Source: Juglans regia
Lineage: Eukaryota; Streptophyta; Magnoliopsida; Fagales; Juglandaceae
Length of the DNA: 64,000 nucleotides
Direction of reading: 5' to 3'
Assembly: GCF_001411555.2 (NCBI RefSeq)
Contig: NC_049905.1
Span: 14,074,586-14,138,585 of the forward strand
Shown here piece by piece: positions 13,087-24,682 of the stretch. Within the stretch, counting starts at the first letter, position 1. Every line of letters starts with the position of its first letter. The notes under the pieces were generated by a model. That model saw only the letters and a program-made list of their open reading frames with translations, did no database searches and had not been told where the DNA came from. Made by a program: the position numbers and the translations under genes.

Positions 13087-13662
13087 TGATATGAACCCGT
13101 GGGAATGAATTCACTTGAACCCACAATCAATTTGAAAACTCTCCAAGAAATCCAAAAATCAAGTCAATGATGGAGAATCTAGACCCGAAGAGAACTCGTT
13201 TCAAGAACCTAGATTATATTAAAATCTAGACCCGTTGAAGAACCCGTCTCAAGAACCCAGATTACAAAGGAGGAACGCCACAAAAGTTGTGATTTACCTT
13301 TGATAAGTTCAAGAGTTCAATCAAGAACAAGAGGAGAAAACTCAACTCACAAATAAAATTCAATATTGTCTAATCTCTCAAATGAGGCTACAAAGAGTTT
13401 TTAAACCTAAAACATAGTTCATAAGAAATAAGACATGTGAGCCAAGTATCTTCAAGCCCACTTATTCTAAACTAATAAAATAAATCATTTAACTAAATTG
13501 GAAGCCTCCAATAACAATAGGCCGTATCTCTAAGTCATGTCTTCCACAGCTTGAATCAAGTGGATCAAAACTGGTTCTTCTTCTTTCAGACCCATCTTCA
13601 GTGTTGGGCTCTTGCTGGCTTGTAAAGGATCTTTAAGAGTAGGCCCACCTTGGTTCCTATCA
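13087..13662 (-). repeat. 5' LTR of CRM-like copy 1, internally deleted
   Basis: 576 bp instead of ~837. Two deletions explain the loss: about 200 bp near 13407, and about 75 bp near 13621 that removes part of the pol-derived tail. Termini are intact (TGATATG...CCTATCA on plus). Confidence 0.88.
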
Positions 13663-14163
13663 GGCGGTGTCGCCGAACGGTGGCGCACAACTGCGGGCTG
13701 GGGAGGAGAAGAAATTGCACGGGGATAGGGGGTGCAGCGCGTGAGAGAGGAGAGAGAGAGAGAGAGGAGAAAAAGAAATGGAGGGAGAAAGAAAAAGAGG
13801 AAGAAAAGAAAAAGAAGAAAAAATGATGGGAAAGAAATGAGGTCTAATCCTCACATCTTAGGTAAAAAAAATGATCCAACGGAAACGATTTCAAAACAGC
13901 AAGTTAAATAAAATAATTCAAATGTAGTGATTAAATGAAAATAAAATAATTAAACCCAACAATAAATTAATTTAAAATAAAGAGAAATTTAAATGCATAA
14001 CAATTATTAATATTAAGGAAATATGTCAAATTTAATTTTCACAAATTAAAAACCATAAAAATAAACTCACTAAAATATGAAAATTTAAAACAAGAGAATC
14101 AATTTTTAAATTAATAACAAATAATCATTCAATTAAAAATAGACTAAAATACGGAGTGTTACA

Positions 14164-14829
14164 TTCCAACTCAATTTTCGTGATTAAAACTCAAAAGATA
14201 ATAGTAAGACTCTTATACGCATTAAATAGAAATTACCACAAAGCTTATATAATTAGTAATTACATGCCTCACATGATTCTTTTCCAGTATATATGAACGA
14301 GTCACGACTACCATTTAATGCACAAAATTAGCTTAATTTGGTGAAAATTAAAGTATAGCAGTATACTATCATATTGATCAAATTAATTGAAAGTGAAACT
14401 TTAACACATGAGTACTGAAATAAACAGAATATTATATATATATATATATATATATATCTAAATAATTTGCTCGATCCGGAGTAATTACGTACTGATCATC
14501 ATGATCTCCGTCCTGCATGCTTTCCAAAACTGTTGCTTCTAGTACTAGCCGATCGAACTTGGAGAAATGATCGGTCCTCCCTCGCATAGCTAATGCCTAA
14601 TATATATATAGAGACTTGAGCGAAATAATTAAATAATACTTATTCATGTACGTCGTGAATTAAGAGACTCTTGGTGAGGACGACATGATCCAATAAGATT
14701 GTTTCTGTTTCAGCTAATTCATATTCCCATTTGGACGGCTAGCTCGTTCCAAAATTAGATTAGTTACGTACATAGATAATAATATAATTACAAATTGCAA
14801 AAAGATATTATAGATTATAAAACTAATCT
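14164..14829. other. AT-rich spacer with a (TA)n microsatellite
   Basis: Sequence between the two family-B insertions, flanked by their TSDs TTCCA and AATCT. A TA dinucleotide run sits at about 14434-14457. No gene is visible; this is probably older host sequence. Confidence 0.5.
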
Positions 14830-17800
14830 TGTGATAACCGGGCTTTAGGCCCAGCCCACGAGCAGTATGTAATGGACGGACGGCGTCGTTTTGGGGAGGG
14901 ATTAAATTCCCTTTCTGCCACGCACTGTTTTTCTTCTTCTTCTGCTGATTCCTTCGTTCTGCATTTCGGTCTGCATTTCCGTGATTCTCTCCCTTTCCGT
15001 GCAACTGCTTCCCACGCCCCACGATTTCTATTTTCGGTTCCGCACATGAAGAGCCTTCCTCACAACATTTCCGAACCACTCAGACTCTCTCTCTTGCGCG
15101 GACTGGTGTTTCATCCTTAGCCGACATATCTGTTTCCGTGGGTCTCGAATTTTCTGGTTCTTCGAAGGTGAGCCATCATTCTCTCTTCCGTTCTATGTTT
15201 TTCTTTTCGGGCTTCACCATCTGATCGTGAGTTGCTTCTTTGGATTTTGGCACTTTGCAGTAGACCGAGGGTGTAACAACCCGCTAGAAATTCATTGGTG
15301 GAATTTCTATTGACTTTAGGAATCTCGTGAAAACCCCATAAGTTTTTACGAATCGACCAATCGCATAGGTTTTAGTCTGTCAACATAGTCAGTATTATCA
15401 CTCACTATGGTGCTAGTAATATGAGTTTAATTATTTGAGGTAGTTAGAAGTGTCAGAATGCGTTATGGTCTACGCCATTAGACTCAGATGATTATTTAGG
15501 ATTTTATGGCGCAATAACTTATTTTCATAATTCCGGACGAAACATCTGTTGAAAATTGTGAAATTATTTTTAGGGGCACTTCAGGGTTGAATTTCGTTAA
15601 ACGATTTTCACTATAAGTTAATATGAATATTTAGAAATTTTTAGTACTAAGTTTATTATGTATTTTTTTGGAGTGAATAGTAACCTCGATAAGCGCACCC
15701 ATTGCAGTGTTTTCAAAATCACAGTGTGGAATGTCCAAATTAGGTTAGAGAAGTTTTATTTGGACACTTGGCAAGATTTTAGCCACACTTAGTGAATGGT
15801 ATTAGACACTTGACACAAAGAAGAACCATTAGATAGATTTGTGAAGGAATCAAGGTGTGAGATCATGCCACCTAAGCAAAGTTGTGTTTCATCTGTTCAA
15901 CCAAATTGTGCCAGACCAAATAGGGTTTCAACCCTAGCAAAACCCTAAATGATTGGAATCCAATTGAAACCCCAAAAGCTTGGTTGAAACCAAAACCCTA
16001 AATGGTTTTCCCAAACCCTAAGTTGGCCTCCAAACCCTTTTTAATCCGATTTCTAGCATTGTGTTTAATCACTTGATTAAATCACTTCCACATGCTATTA
16101 ATTAATCAAATCCTTGTTATGACATCATTATTCAACCTTTTAAACCTTGGGAATTTGATTGGGCCAAGAAAAATTGATTTTGGGCTTGATAGCATCTCAA
16201 ACCCTAACCAAACCCCCTTTAAACCCCAAATTGAAGCCCACTTGGTGGGGCCCACCAAGGCCCACGAAATTGGCCACCTTGGCAAAGCTTCTTGGAGAAG
16301 TTTCCTCCCCCACATGGCAGACCATCCACTGCCATTGGCTGCACCCAATAGTGCCTTGATGTGAAGGAGAAATCCACTCCATCAACCTCCATCTTTCACA
16401 GCTGCTGCAAGCAGTCTCTGCCCCTCTCTATTCTCCACTTTATGTCACATATCCACCTCCAATCAAGGGTCATTCAAGCCCATAACTTCTCCCTCCAGAA
16501 GTCTAAAGTCGTGCAAGACATACTTCTCTCCATTTTATCACTTCTTTCTCCCGTTCTTAGAGAGAAACCCAAAAGAGCTCTCTCGGGCAGATTTCTGGGA
16601 CTTTTTGCGTGGCCATTTACGACCCTTTGTATGTATTTTCGCACGATGATTCCTTCACATAAGTTGTTCGTCTTTGAGTCTAGTTTCCGTGGATATATTA
16701 TTAGTCTCATTCCATTCTCATTTGGTTGGTCAAAAGTATTTTTAACCATGGAAAGGTCATTCTGGGCTTGAAACTGGAGAGTATGTTATGTTTTGGAAGT
16801 TTTGACCAAGCTAATGGACTTATCTTGGTCCGAAAATTTTATGGAGTGTTGTTAACATGTGTTTATGAATGTTCATTGAGGTTTTGTTGCATGAATAAGG
16901 CTTTTGATGATAGATTTGCTTAGAGTTAGAAACTTGAAAACTGGAAGTGGAGAAACAGTTTCTGTTTGGTGAAAGTTTGAATATTTCGTGGTTTAATCTT
17001 ATTCCAAAGGCTTTGATATTTTTATATGATGATCCTAAGCCTCTTATATACATGTTAGGATGTTATTTCGAAGATATTTAGTATTATTTTTAAAGATATG
17101 ATTTTCTATGCAAGAGGATTTCGGTTAGGCCTAAACTTTGATGTTTTTGAGTTAGATCCATGTTTTATTAAATTTTAGCCATGTGATTTTAAGTTTGATG
17201 GTTGGATCTTCTTTAGGACACATTTTTAAACCATGTGATGTGTTAGTTTGAAGATCACATGTCTTTAAGCCATGGATCAAGAGATTGATCATAGTTAGTT
17301 GGGAAAATCAGTTTCTGTTTTGGACTAAGTTTAAAACCAAAAACTCCAAGTGTTGTTTTGTGTTTTTTGGTGAGTTTTGTTTGATGTTTTAAAGCATGTT
17401 TGATCTTAGGATGATGTTATGAATATGTTAGAAGTAAGATTTGATTTTTTGGAATTCTTGGAGATGTTTTTATTAAGGTCAAAACATGTGATTTAAGGTT
17501 TACTTTTGTTAAAAAGTTTGGGTCTTTTTACAAAAAGTTTGGTATTGATAATTAGCTTTTTCTTAATGGATAGTTTTAAGGGTGTTTTTAAACTTAGGAT
17601 AGGAAGATCTTTGTTACAAGATTTTGGTTTATTCATGAGTTTTGGAACTTGAAAGAATTGCAACCAAAATAAGACAAATGGCCTATGTAGGTTTCGGCCA
17701 TAGTGAGTTTTTCATAGTTGTGATTGGTTTTAAATTTTTCTGAGTTGAGATTTGAGTTTGGGACAAAATTTACATGAGGAATGTAAATTTTGGTAATTTT

Positions 17801-17998
17801 TTGGAATTAGGATATCAAATCCTTAAGTTAGGGGGTAAAATGGTCATTTGCCCACATGTAGAGGGTAAAATGGTAATTTTACTCTAAGTTGTCTCTTTTC
17901 ACATTTCTAATTGTTAGTAATTAATTTCTAACTTTTAGAATAACCTTTTACAGTTCCTCGTGTTTCGCGCTTTATTCTAGTAGAACGCGACGATCGAG

Positions 17999-18019
17999 GT
18001 AAGTTAGCTTTTAACTTAC
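17999..18019 (+). promoter_or_regulatory. Splice-donor-like motif inside a perfect hairpin
   Basis: GTAAGTTA, a 5-base loop, then TAACTTAC: an 8-bp perfect inverted repeat preceded by GAG, giving GAG|GTAAGT, a strong plant 5' splice-site consensus. It is repeated at 25133 and 26126 in the 3' LTR. Regulation by folding is inference only. Confidence 0.4.
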
Positions 18020-18689
18020 TATCAGTTTAATGTGTATGAGTGATAAGTAAGGGAACTAAATTGTATGTATGCATGTTATCATATGTGCCATGCCAAGTCA
18101 TTACATATTTATCTGTTACACAGAATTTATTCTGTCATGAATTATTCATCTGTTACACAAGATATTCTGTCACGTATTCCTATACATTGCAAGTATGTCA
18201 TGTTAAGTTAAGTATGCCATCTGTTACATGTATTTCATGTCACGTAATATTCACTATCACATGTTACACCATGTTAAGAAATGTTGTCTGTTATATGGTA
18301 TGCCATGTTACGAAATGTTGCATGTTACATGTATGCCATGTTATGAAATGTATTCTGTTACATTTATGTCTTGAAGTATGTCATGTCTGTCATCTTATGT
18401 TCATGTCACGTTATGCTACGTCAGGACTTTTGTCTTTTATGTCACGTTCATGTTACGTCACGTTACGAAATGTCATGTATGCCAGTTAAGTCATTCATGT
18501 CAATCACGACCCTAAGCGCTAGGATGGGGTAATATCCTAGTGGAACTCCTTTGTTCACGCTGGAGTGTCTAAATAGGTGTGAAATTCCCTGGGTTGACGA
18601 AGTACAGTCAACAGGTTGCGAATGGGGCCTAATTAGCTGGTCACCGGAGCGCGCCAGGCACTAACGCCGATGGTGCCACACATTATGTT

Positions 18690-18850
18690 ACGTGTGTCCA
18701 CAGCAAGTGTGGCACAAACAGATAAGTCATGGGGCCACAACAACTGTGGAGCATGAAGTATGGGGCCACAACAACTGTGGAGCATACACTACGTGAGACA
18801 CAGCAATTGTGACACGTAGAATACGTGGGGCCACAACAACTGTGGAGTAC
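18690..18850 (+). repeat. Tandem hairpin array in the 5' LTR
   Basis: Five degenerate units whose core is CCACA, a 5-base loop, TGTGG, embedded in GTGGGGCCACA...TGTGGAGCAT contexts. One unit reads CACA...TGTG only. The array recurs in the 3' LTR at about 26820-26970 with a few changes. Confidence 0.7.
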
Positions 18851-19403
18851 GTATTAACGCACTCACAGCTGGTATAGAAACCTGTGATGTGATGCGGTAA
18901 TCGGCAGGGACACACGGCTCAAGGGGACCTGTGTAGCACCCATATGGTCACTTTAATGATTAAGTCTATTGAATAAGATTCCAAGTTCAAGTCATGTTTC
19001 ACGTTATGTTATGTTCAAGTTTACGTTCACGCAATCATGGTAATCCCATGAGACAAGAATATGTTCCAAGTTCATGTTATGTTATATTCACGTTTACGTT
19101 ATGTTCCAGGTTCACATTTATGTTATGTCATGCTCAGGTTCATGTTCTGTTTCAAATTCATGTTCAAATTATGCATGTTCACGTTCATGTTATGTTTCAA
19201 GTCCATGTTATATTTCAAGTTCACGTTCATGCTATGTTTTAAGTCACGTTCATGGTAAACTTCAGTTTCAGTTTAAGTTATGCCAGTTATGTTATGTTGT
19301 ATGTCAAGTTATGCTATGATTACTTATGATTTGATTATGCATTCATGCTTTTACTGCCATGCATGCATCATTAACCTGTGTGGAAGTTTTCCGTTAACTT
19401 GCT

Positions 19404-19446
19404 GAGATTTGTAATCAAATCTCACTATGGTAGTCCCAACTACCAT
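19404..19446 (+). promoter_or_regulatory. Two adjacent perfect 8-bp hairpins near the LTR end
   Basis: GAGATTTG-TAAT-CAAATCTC (19404-19423) followed by ATGGTAGT-CCCA-ACTACCAT (19427-19446). Both are conserved without change at 27519-27561 in the 3' LTR. Their place about 430-470 bp before the LTR end suggests the R/U5 part of the transcript. A role in RNA 3' end formation or packaging is possible but unproven. Confidence 0.55.
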
Positions 19447-19875
19447 TCCCCCCGAATGGTAGATTTTGTTATAGGATCTGAAGGAGAACCGGGAATCGAC
19501 CAACTGGAAACGGCCGACTAAGCGACGGTGCGACGTAGATGGTATTACAATAGTTACCTCAGATTACTACTTGTATTTGTGGAGTTCAATCTCCAGCACT
19601 CTTTTGATCACAACCTTATGGACTATTATTGTGATCTTAGTTGTTTAGTATGTCGTTAAGTATGGAGTATGTTTTAAGTATTTGGGATATTTTAGTTTGG
19701 TGCATAGTATTGCTAAAGAAAAAAATTATCCGCTGCGAATATTGCATAATGCTAGATGCATGTTAGGAATATTGCATCTTATATGTCATGAACGGGGGCA
19801 GGTAACCTTGTGTTGCATGTCTCGACACTTCAAATGTCCGTCCGATCCCAAGCGGAATTTGGGGGCGTCACAGGG

Positions 19876-19887
19876 TGGTATCAGAGC
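19876..19887 (+). promoter_or_regulatory. Primer-binding site (tRNA-iMet) of the Tekay-like element
   Basis: TGGTATCAGAGC, three bases after the 5' LTR end; an exact match to the plant initiator tRNA-Met primer site. Confidence 0.92.
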
Positions 19888-20037
19888 AATACGTCTCTGG
19901 GATTAATTCCACATGTCCTTAGGAAATGCACCAAATATTAGGCTTGAAATTGTAGTCTTCATTAGGCTTGAATTTCTTGAAGTATAAGAGATAATATGTG
20001 GTTGTAACACGTGTACTCATGTGATTTAGGAAGTGAC

Positions 20038-21050
20038 ATGACTCGAGGTAGGATACGTCAAAACCCTAAGGGAGTCACAAATTAGGACAATTAGAATCCC
20101 CTGACGGATGGAGGATTAGCTGAAGTTGTACGTTTGTTGACTGACATGCTTAGACAACAGCAACATCAGTAAGCACATGTACCTAGACCCGAAGTCAGGG
20201 ATTGTTTATGTGAGAAGTTCTTGATCCATCGTTATCCAAACATTTCTGGTAATGAAGAGCCACTAAAAGCCGAGAAATGGATTATGGATCTCGAAAGGAC
20301 ATACGAGATCTGTGGATGTACTGAGGACCATAAGGTTCTATATGTTGTATACCTATTCTAAGGAGAAGCTGGACTATGGTGGGGTACACAAAGGCAGCTT
20401 CTAGTTAGGGAACTAGGAAGTTTAGATGCATTGTCTTGGGAGAGATTTAAGGAAGAGTTGACAACAAATTCTTCCCAGATTCTGTCAAACAGCTAAAGGC
20501 GCAGGAGTTTGCAACTTCAACTCAAGGCAATTTGACCGTAGAGCAGCACGCCGCTAAGTTTATGGTGTTTGGAAGGTTTGCACCACACTTGATTTCTACT
20601 CAAAGGATGCAAGAACGAAAGTTTCATGTTGGACTTCAGCCATGGATCCGTAGCCAAGTAGCTTGCCTAAGAATAAAGAATTATCAAGAGTTAGTAAACG
20701 TGGCCGCGATAGCAGAGGCTGAGCTGAGAGGTCTAACGATCCAGATCAATACCGAATGAAAGAGAACTTCATTGTATGCTACTGAAGAAAATCTAGAAAT
20801 GAAGAAGATGTCTACTGGACCAGATAAGGGAAAAAGCATCGAGATTGGGAGCTCAATACTAACCACGTACCCAATATGTGGGATGTCAGGAAAGAACCAT
20901 GGAGGCAAGTGCAAACTTACCTTAAGACTCTGTTTCAGATGTGGCCAACCTGACCACTTGATCAGAAATTGTCCCAAAAGAGGCCGGAGAAATGGAACTG
21001 TTCCCATTGGAGATTCCAAACCAAAGCCACGACCTCCAGTACTAGCTTGA
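20038..21050 (+). pseudogene. Gag of the Tekay-like element
   Basis: A candidate start ATG at 20038 is followed by early stops. The Gag core is readable: FLIHRYPNISGNEEPLKAEKW, LERTYEICGCTEDHKVLYVV, GEAGLWWGTQRQ and LSWERFKEEL. After a frameshift it continues in 20490-20759 (FATSTQGNLTVEQHAAKFM; GRFAPHLISTQRM; KNYQELVNVAAIAEAEL). A CCHC knuckle, CFRCGQPDHLIRNC, lies at about 20932-20973. Several stops and shifts make it non-functional; particles would have to come from a related autonomous element. Confidence 0.88.
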
Positions 21051-22393
21051 GTGTATGCAGGTACTTCTAGAGACGCAGATGCTGACGCCCTAGGAACTAA
21101 AGGAGTTGGTGTCGTCACTGGTATTTTTCTAAGAGCTCTATATTGTTAAGCTTATTTAAGGTTGATTAGATTGCAATTGATGGTACTATTGCATTATTGA
21201 TACCTTGGGTAAGTTAAATCATTGAGGTTTATAACTTGTACGCAGTTTGATTCAAGCAAGGCCCTACTTTTAGTGATTGTGGTATTGCACGAGAGTTCAG
21301 TTCGTACTTTGAATTATTACCAGGTGGTAAGAGTAACATTTCTCATTGGGAGTAATTTTATTCATACCAAGGTAGATATGTAATACCTTTTAGTAGTACG
21401 AGGAAGGATATTCAAGGTTGATGAATTAGTATCCCAAGTATTTAGAGTTTGTTTTGATTATGAGGTTACAATGAAATTTATGTTCTGAAGAGTAAAGTGT
21501 GTGGAAGAAACTTTGGCCTTAGTAGGATTCACTTATGATAATAGTTTTATCCAATCGTGAATAAATAATTTCTGGCAAAGCACCGTGTTTGTGGAAACCA
21601 GGATTGCCCTTATATTGGAGACATTTATATGGGAAGTAAAATCTTGTCTTAAGGATTTACGTGAACAGTAGGATCAAATTCTTTGGATTAGAGTAAGAAA
21701 AAGAGGTAGCTTATGATGGATAGAAGAGCTATGTTAATCATAAGAGAGAAACTCTTGAGTTGAGGTTAATAGCTGATCGTTTATCAAGGTACCACCTAGG
21801 AGGAGGAACGATTCGTGGTGATCATGAAGGAGTAAGCTAGTCCTAGGCAGATATAATTCCATGAGGAAATAGAGAATGTGAATTTAGTTGTGTATGGATT
21901 AAATTCTTCCAAATTGAACTGCATGAATACTTGAAATTTTAGATTTAGAGAGTATGTTGGTACGACTTGACCTACCTTGTGGAATGATTCCAGTACAAAT
22001 TGTTATGATTTGAGAGAGAGAGAGTTAAGAATGGTAGATATATATACACGTTGTGGATAATTCTGTGAATAGTGAAGAGAATAGTGATTTCTTTTAAGCA
22101 AGGATTCAGTATCCTAGAAGGTCAGTCTAGAAGTCATTAAGTTTAGGCAGTAATCTTTGGGATTGTTATACCCTAATGTTATAGTGATAATTACTTTGTA
22201 TAACCATGTGATGGTTATAGATAAGAATAATGTTGACTACGAGAAGAAGGCGTTACCACAAGAAGAACAAGACCTGCCCCTTGGGCGTGACGAGGCATCC
22301 AGTGATTGGCAATAAGTTGGTAAGCAACTTCTTCTTTTGAGCGTATTTTATGTTTGTACTTACGTCGATTTCGAGGACGAAATCTTTTTTTTA
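21051..22393 (+). other. Degenerate remainder of the internal region, no pol domains
   Basis: The first bases still read like the gag-protease join (GVGVVTGIFLRAL) and the last like a pol end (FEDEIFF). In between I find no RT, RNase H or integrase motif in any frame. The interval is too short (1.3 kb) for a full pol, so most of pol was deleted or replaced. Confidence 0.6.
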
Positions 22394-22405
22394 GGAGGGG
22401 AGGAT
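22394..22405 (+). promoter_or_regulatory. Polypurine tract of the Tekay-like element
   Basis: AGGAGGGGAGGA immediately before the 3' LTR start TGTAAC; the plus-strand priming site. Confidence 0.88.
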
Positions 22406-24682
22406 GTAACAACCCGCTAGAAATTCATTGGTGGAATTTCTATTGACTTTAGGAATCTCGTGAAAACCCCATAAGTTTTTACGAATCGACCAATCGCATA
22501 GGTTTTAGTCTGTCAACATAGTCAGTATTATCACTCACTATGGTGCTAGTAATATGAGTTTAATTATTTGAGGTAGTTAGAAGTGTCAGAATGCATTATG
22601 GTCTACGCCATTGGACTCAGATGATTATTTAGGATTTTATGGCGCAATAACTTATTTTCATAATTCCGGACGAAACATCTGTTGAAAATTGTGAAATTAT
22701 TTTTAGGGGCACTTCAGGGTTGAATTTCGTTAAACGATTTTCACTATAAGTTAATATGAATATTTAGAAATTTTTAGTACTAAGTTTATTATGTATTTTT
22801 TTGGAGTGAATAGTAACCTCGATAAGCGCACCCATTGCAGTGTTTTCAAAATCACAGTGTGGAATGTCCAAATTAGGTTAGAGAAGTTTTATTTGGACAC
22901 TTGGCAAGATTTTAGCCACACTTAGTGAATGGTATTAGACACTTGACACAAAGAAGAACCATTAGATAGATTTGTGAAGGAATCAAGGTGTGAGATCATG
23001 CCACCTAAGCAAAGTTGTGTTTCATCTGTTCAACCAAATTGTGCCAGACCAAATAGGGTTTCAACCCTAGCAAAACCCTTAATGATTGGAATCCAATTGA
23101 AACCCCAAAAGCTTGGTTGAAACCAAAACCCTAAATGGTTTTCCCAAACCCTAAGTTGGCCTCCAAACCCTTTTTAATCCGATTTCTAGCATTGTGTTTA
23201 ATCACTTGATTAAATCACTTCCACATGCTATTAATTAATCAAATCCTTGTTATGACATCATTATTCAACCTTTTAAACCTTGGGAATTTGATTGGGCCAA
23301 GAAAAATTGATTTTGGGCTTGATAGCATCTCAAACCCTAACCAAACCCCCTTTAAACCCCAAATTGAAGCCCACTTGGTGGGGCCCACCAAGGCCCACGA
23401 AATTGGCCACCTTGGCAAAGCTTCTTGGAGAAGTTTCCTCCCCCACATGGCAGACCATCCACTGCCATTGGCTGCACCCAATAGTGCCTTGATGTGAAGG
23501 AGAAATCCACTCCATCAACCTCCATCTTTCACAGCTGCTGCAAGCAGTCTCTGCCCCTCTCTATTCTCCACTTTATGTCACATATCCACCTCCAATCAAG
23601 GGTCATTCAAGCCCATAACTTCTCCCTCCAGAAGTCTAAAGTCGTGCAAGACATACTTCTCTCCATTTTATCACTTCTTTCTCCCGTTCTTAGAGAGAAA
23701 CCCAAAAGAGCTCTCTCGGGCAGATTTCTGGGACTTTTTGCGTGGCCATTTACGACCCTTTGTATGTATTTTCGCACGATGATTCCTTCACATAAGTTGT
23801 TCGTCTTTGAGTCTAGTTTCCGTGGATATATTATTAGTCTCATTCCATTCTCATTTGGTCGGTCAAAAGTATTTTTAACCATGGAAAGGTCATTCTGGGC
23901 GTGAAACTGGAGAGTATGTTATGTTTTGGAAGTTTTGACCAAGCTAATGGACTTATCTTGGTCCGAAAATTTTATGGAGTGTTGTTAACATGTGTTTATG
24001 AATGTTCATTGAGGTTTTGTTGCATGAATAAAGCTTTTGATGATAGATTTGCTTAGAGTTAGAAACTTGAAAACTGGAAGTGGAAAAACAGTTTCTGTTT
24101 GGTGAAAGTTTGAATATTTCGTGGTTTAATCTTATTCCAAAGGCTTTGATATTTTTATATGATGATCCTAAGCCTCTTATATACATGTTAGGATGTTATT
24201 TCGAAGATATTTAGTATTATTTTTAAAGATATGATTTTCTATGCAAGAGGATTTCGGTTTGGGCTAAACTTTGATGTTTTTGAGTTAGATCCATGTTTTA
24301 TTAAATTTTAGCCATGTGATTTTAAGTTTGATGGTTGGATCTTCTTTAGGACACATTTTTTAAACCATGTGATGTGTTAGTTTGAAGATCACATATCTTT
24401 AAGCCATGGATCAAGAGATTGATCATAGTTAGTTGGGAAAATCAGTTTCTGTTTTGGACTAAGTTTAAAACCAAAAACTCCAAGTGTTGTTTTGTGTTTT
24501 TTGGTGAGTTTTGTTTGATGTTTTAAAGCATGTTTGATCTTAGGATGATGTTATGAATATGTTAGAAGTAAGATTTGATTTTTTGGAATTCTTGGAGATG
24601 TTTTTATTAAGGTCAAAACATGTGATTTAAGGTTTACTTTTGTTAAAAAGTTTGGGTCTTTTTACAAAAAGTTTGGTATTGA

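Larger units (their letters stand above)
6873..13662 (-). mobile_element. CRM-like Ty3/gypsy chromovirus, complete but decayed (copy 1)
   Basis: A 6,790-bp element inserted in the family-B LTR with a perfect TSD GGCGG (6868-6872 and 13663-13667). Order in element orientation: 5' LTR (13662-13087), PBS, gag, protease, RT, RNase H, integrase, PPT, 3' LTR (7709-6873). All domains are present but split by frameshifts. The CRM assignment rests on the integrase style ([45 protein letters not shown]) and on pol running into the 3' LTR, which is known for CRM-clade elements. I cannot confirm it without a phylogeny. Confidence 0.92.
4737..14163 (-). mobile_element. Family-B solo LTR (minus), split by a CRM-like element
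   Basis: In element orientation it starts TGTAACACTCCG (14163 downwards) and ends GGGACGGGGCGTTACA (4737), with a perfect TSD TTCCA at 4732-4736 and 14164-14168. Removing the nested element leaves 2,637 bp (4737-6872 plus 13663-14163). It is the same family as 14830-30017: both share the GGGACGGGGCGTTRCA end, a CTTRCTGA...AACTCACC hairpin (5088-5125 here) and a GGTAAGCGGGGTTC motif (about 5943-5956, complement). No gag, pol, PBS or second LTR is visible, so I call it a solo LTR. A purine/pyrimidine-rich tract at 13740-13840 lies in its transcript-leader-like part. The U3-like end (13860-14163) is strongly AT-rich. Confidence 0.85.
15272..19872 (+). repeat. 5' LTR of the Tekay-like element (4.6 kb)
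   Basis: Starts TGTAACAACCCGC and ends GGGGGCGTCACA. Contents in order: U3-like part; a T-rich body; a GAG|GTAAGTTA splice-donor-like motif inside a perfect hairpin (17999-18019); low-complexity TGTYA/TTATG-rich tracts (18040-18490 and 18990-19330); a hairpin tandem array (18690-18850); and paired hairpins (19404-19446). Open frames inside it (for example 16361-16771) recur in the 3' LTR and match no protein family I know. Confidence 0.9.

Noticed and set aside
16092..16771. Several open frames of 60-136 codons, nearly identical at 23225-23904
   Set aside because: They lie inside the two LTRs of one element; the identity comes from LTR duplication, and no domain is visible.
18727..18915. Short minus-strand frame with a repeated HTSCSTVVVAP pattern
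   Set aside because: Follows directly from the CCACA/TGTGG tandem array in the LTR.
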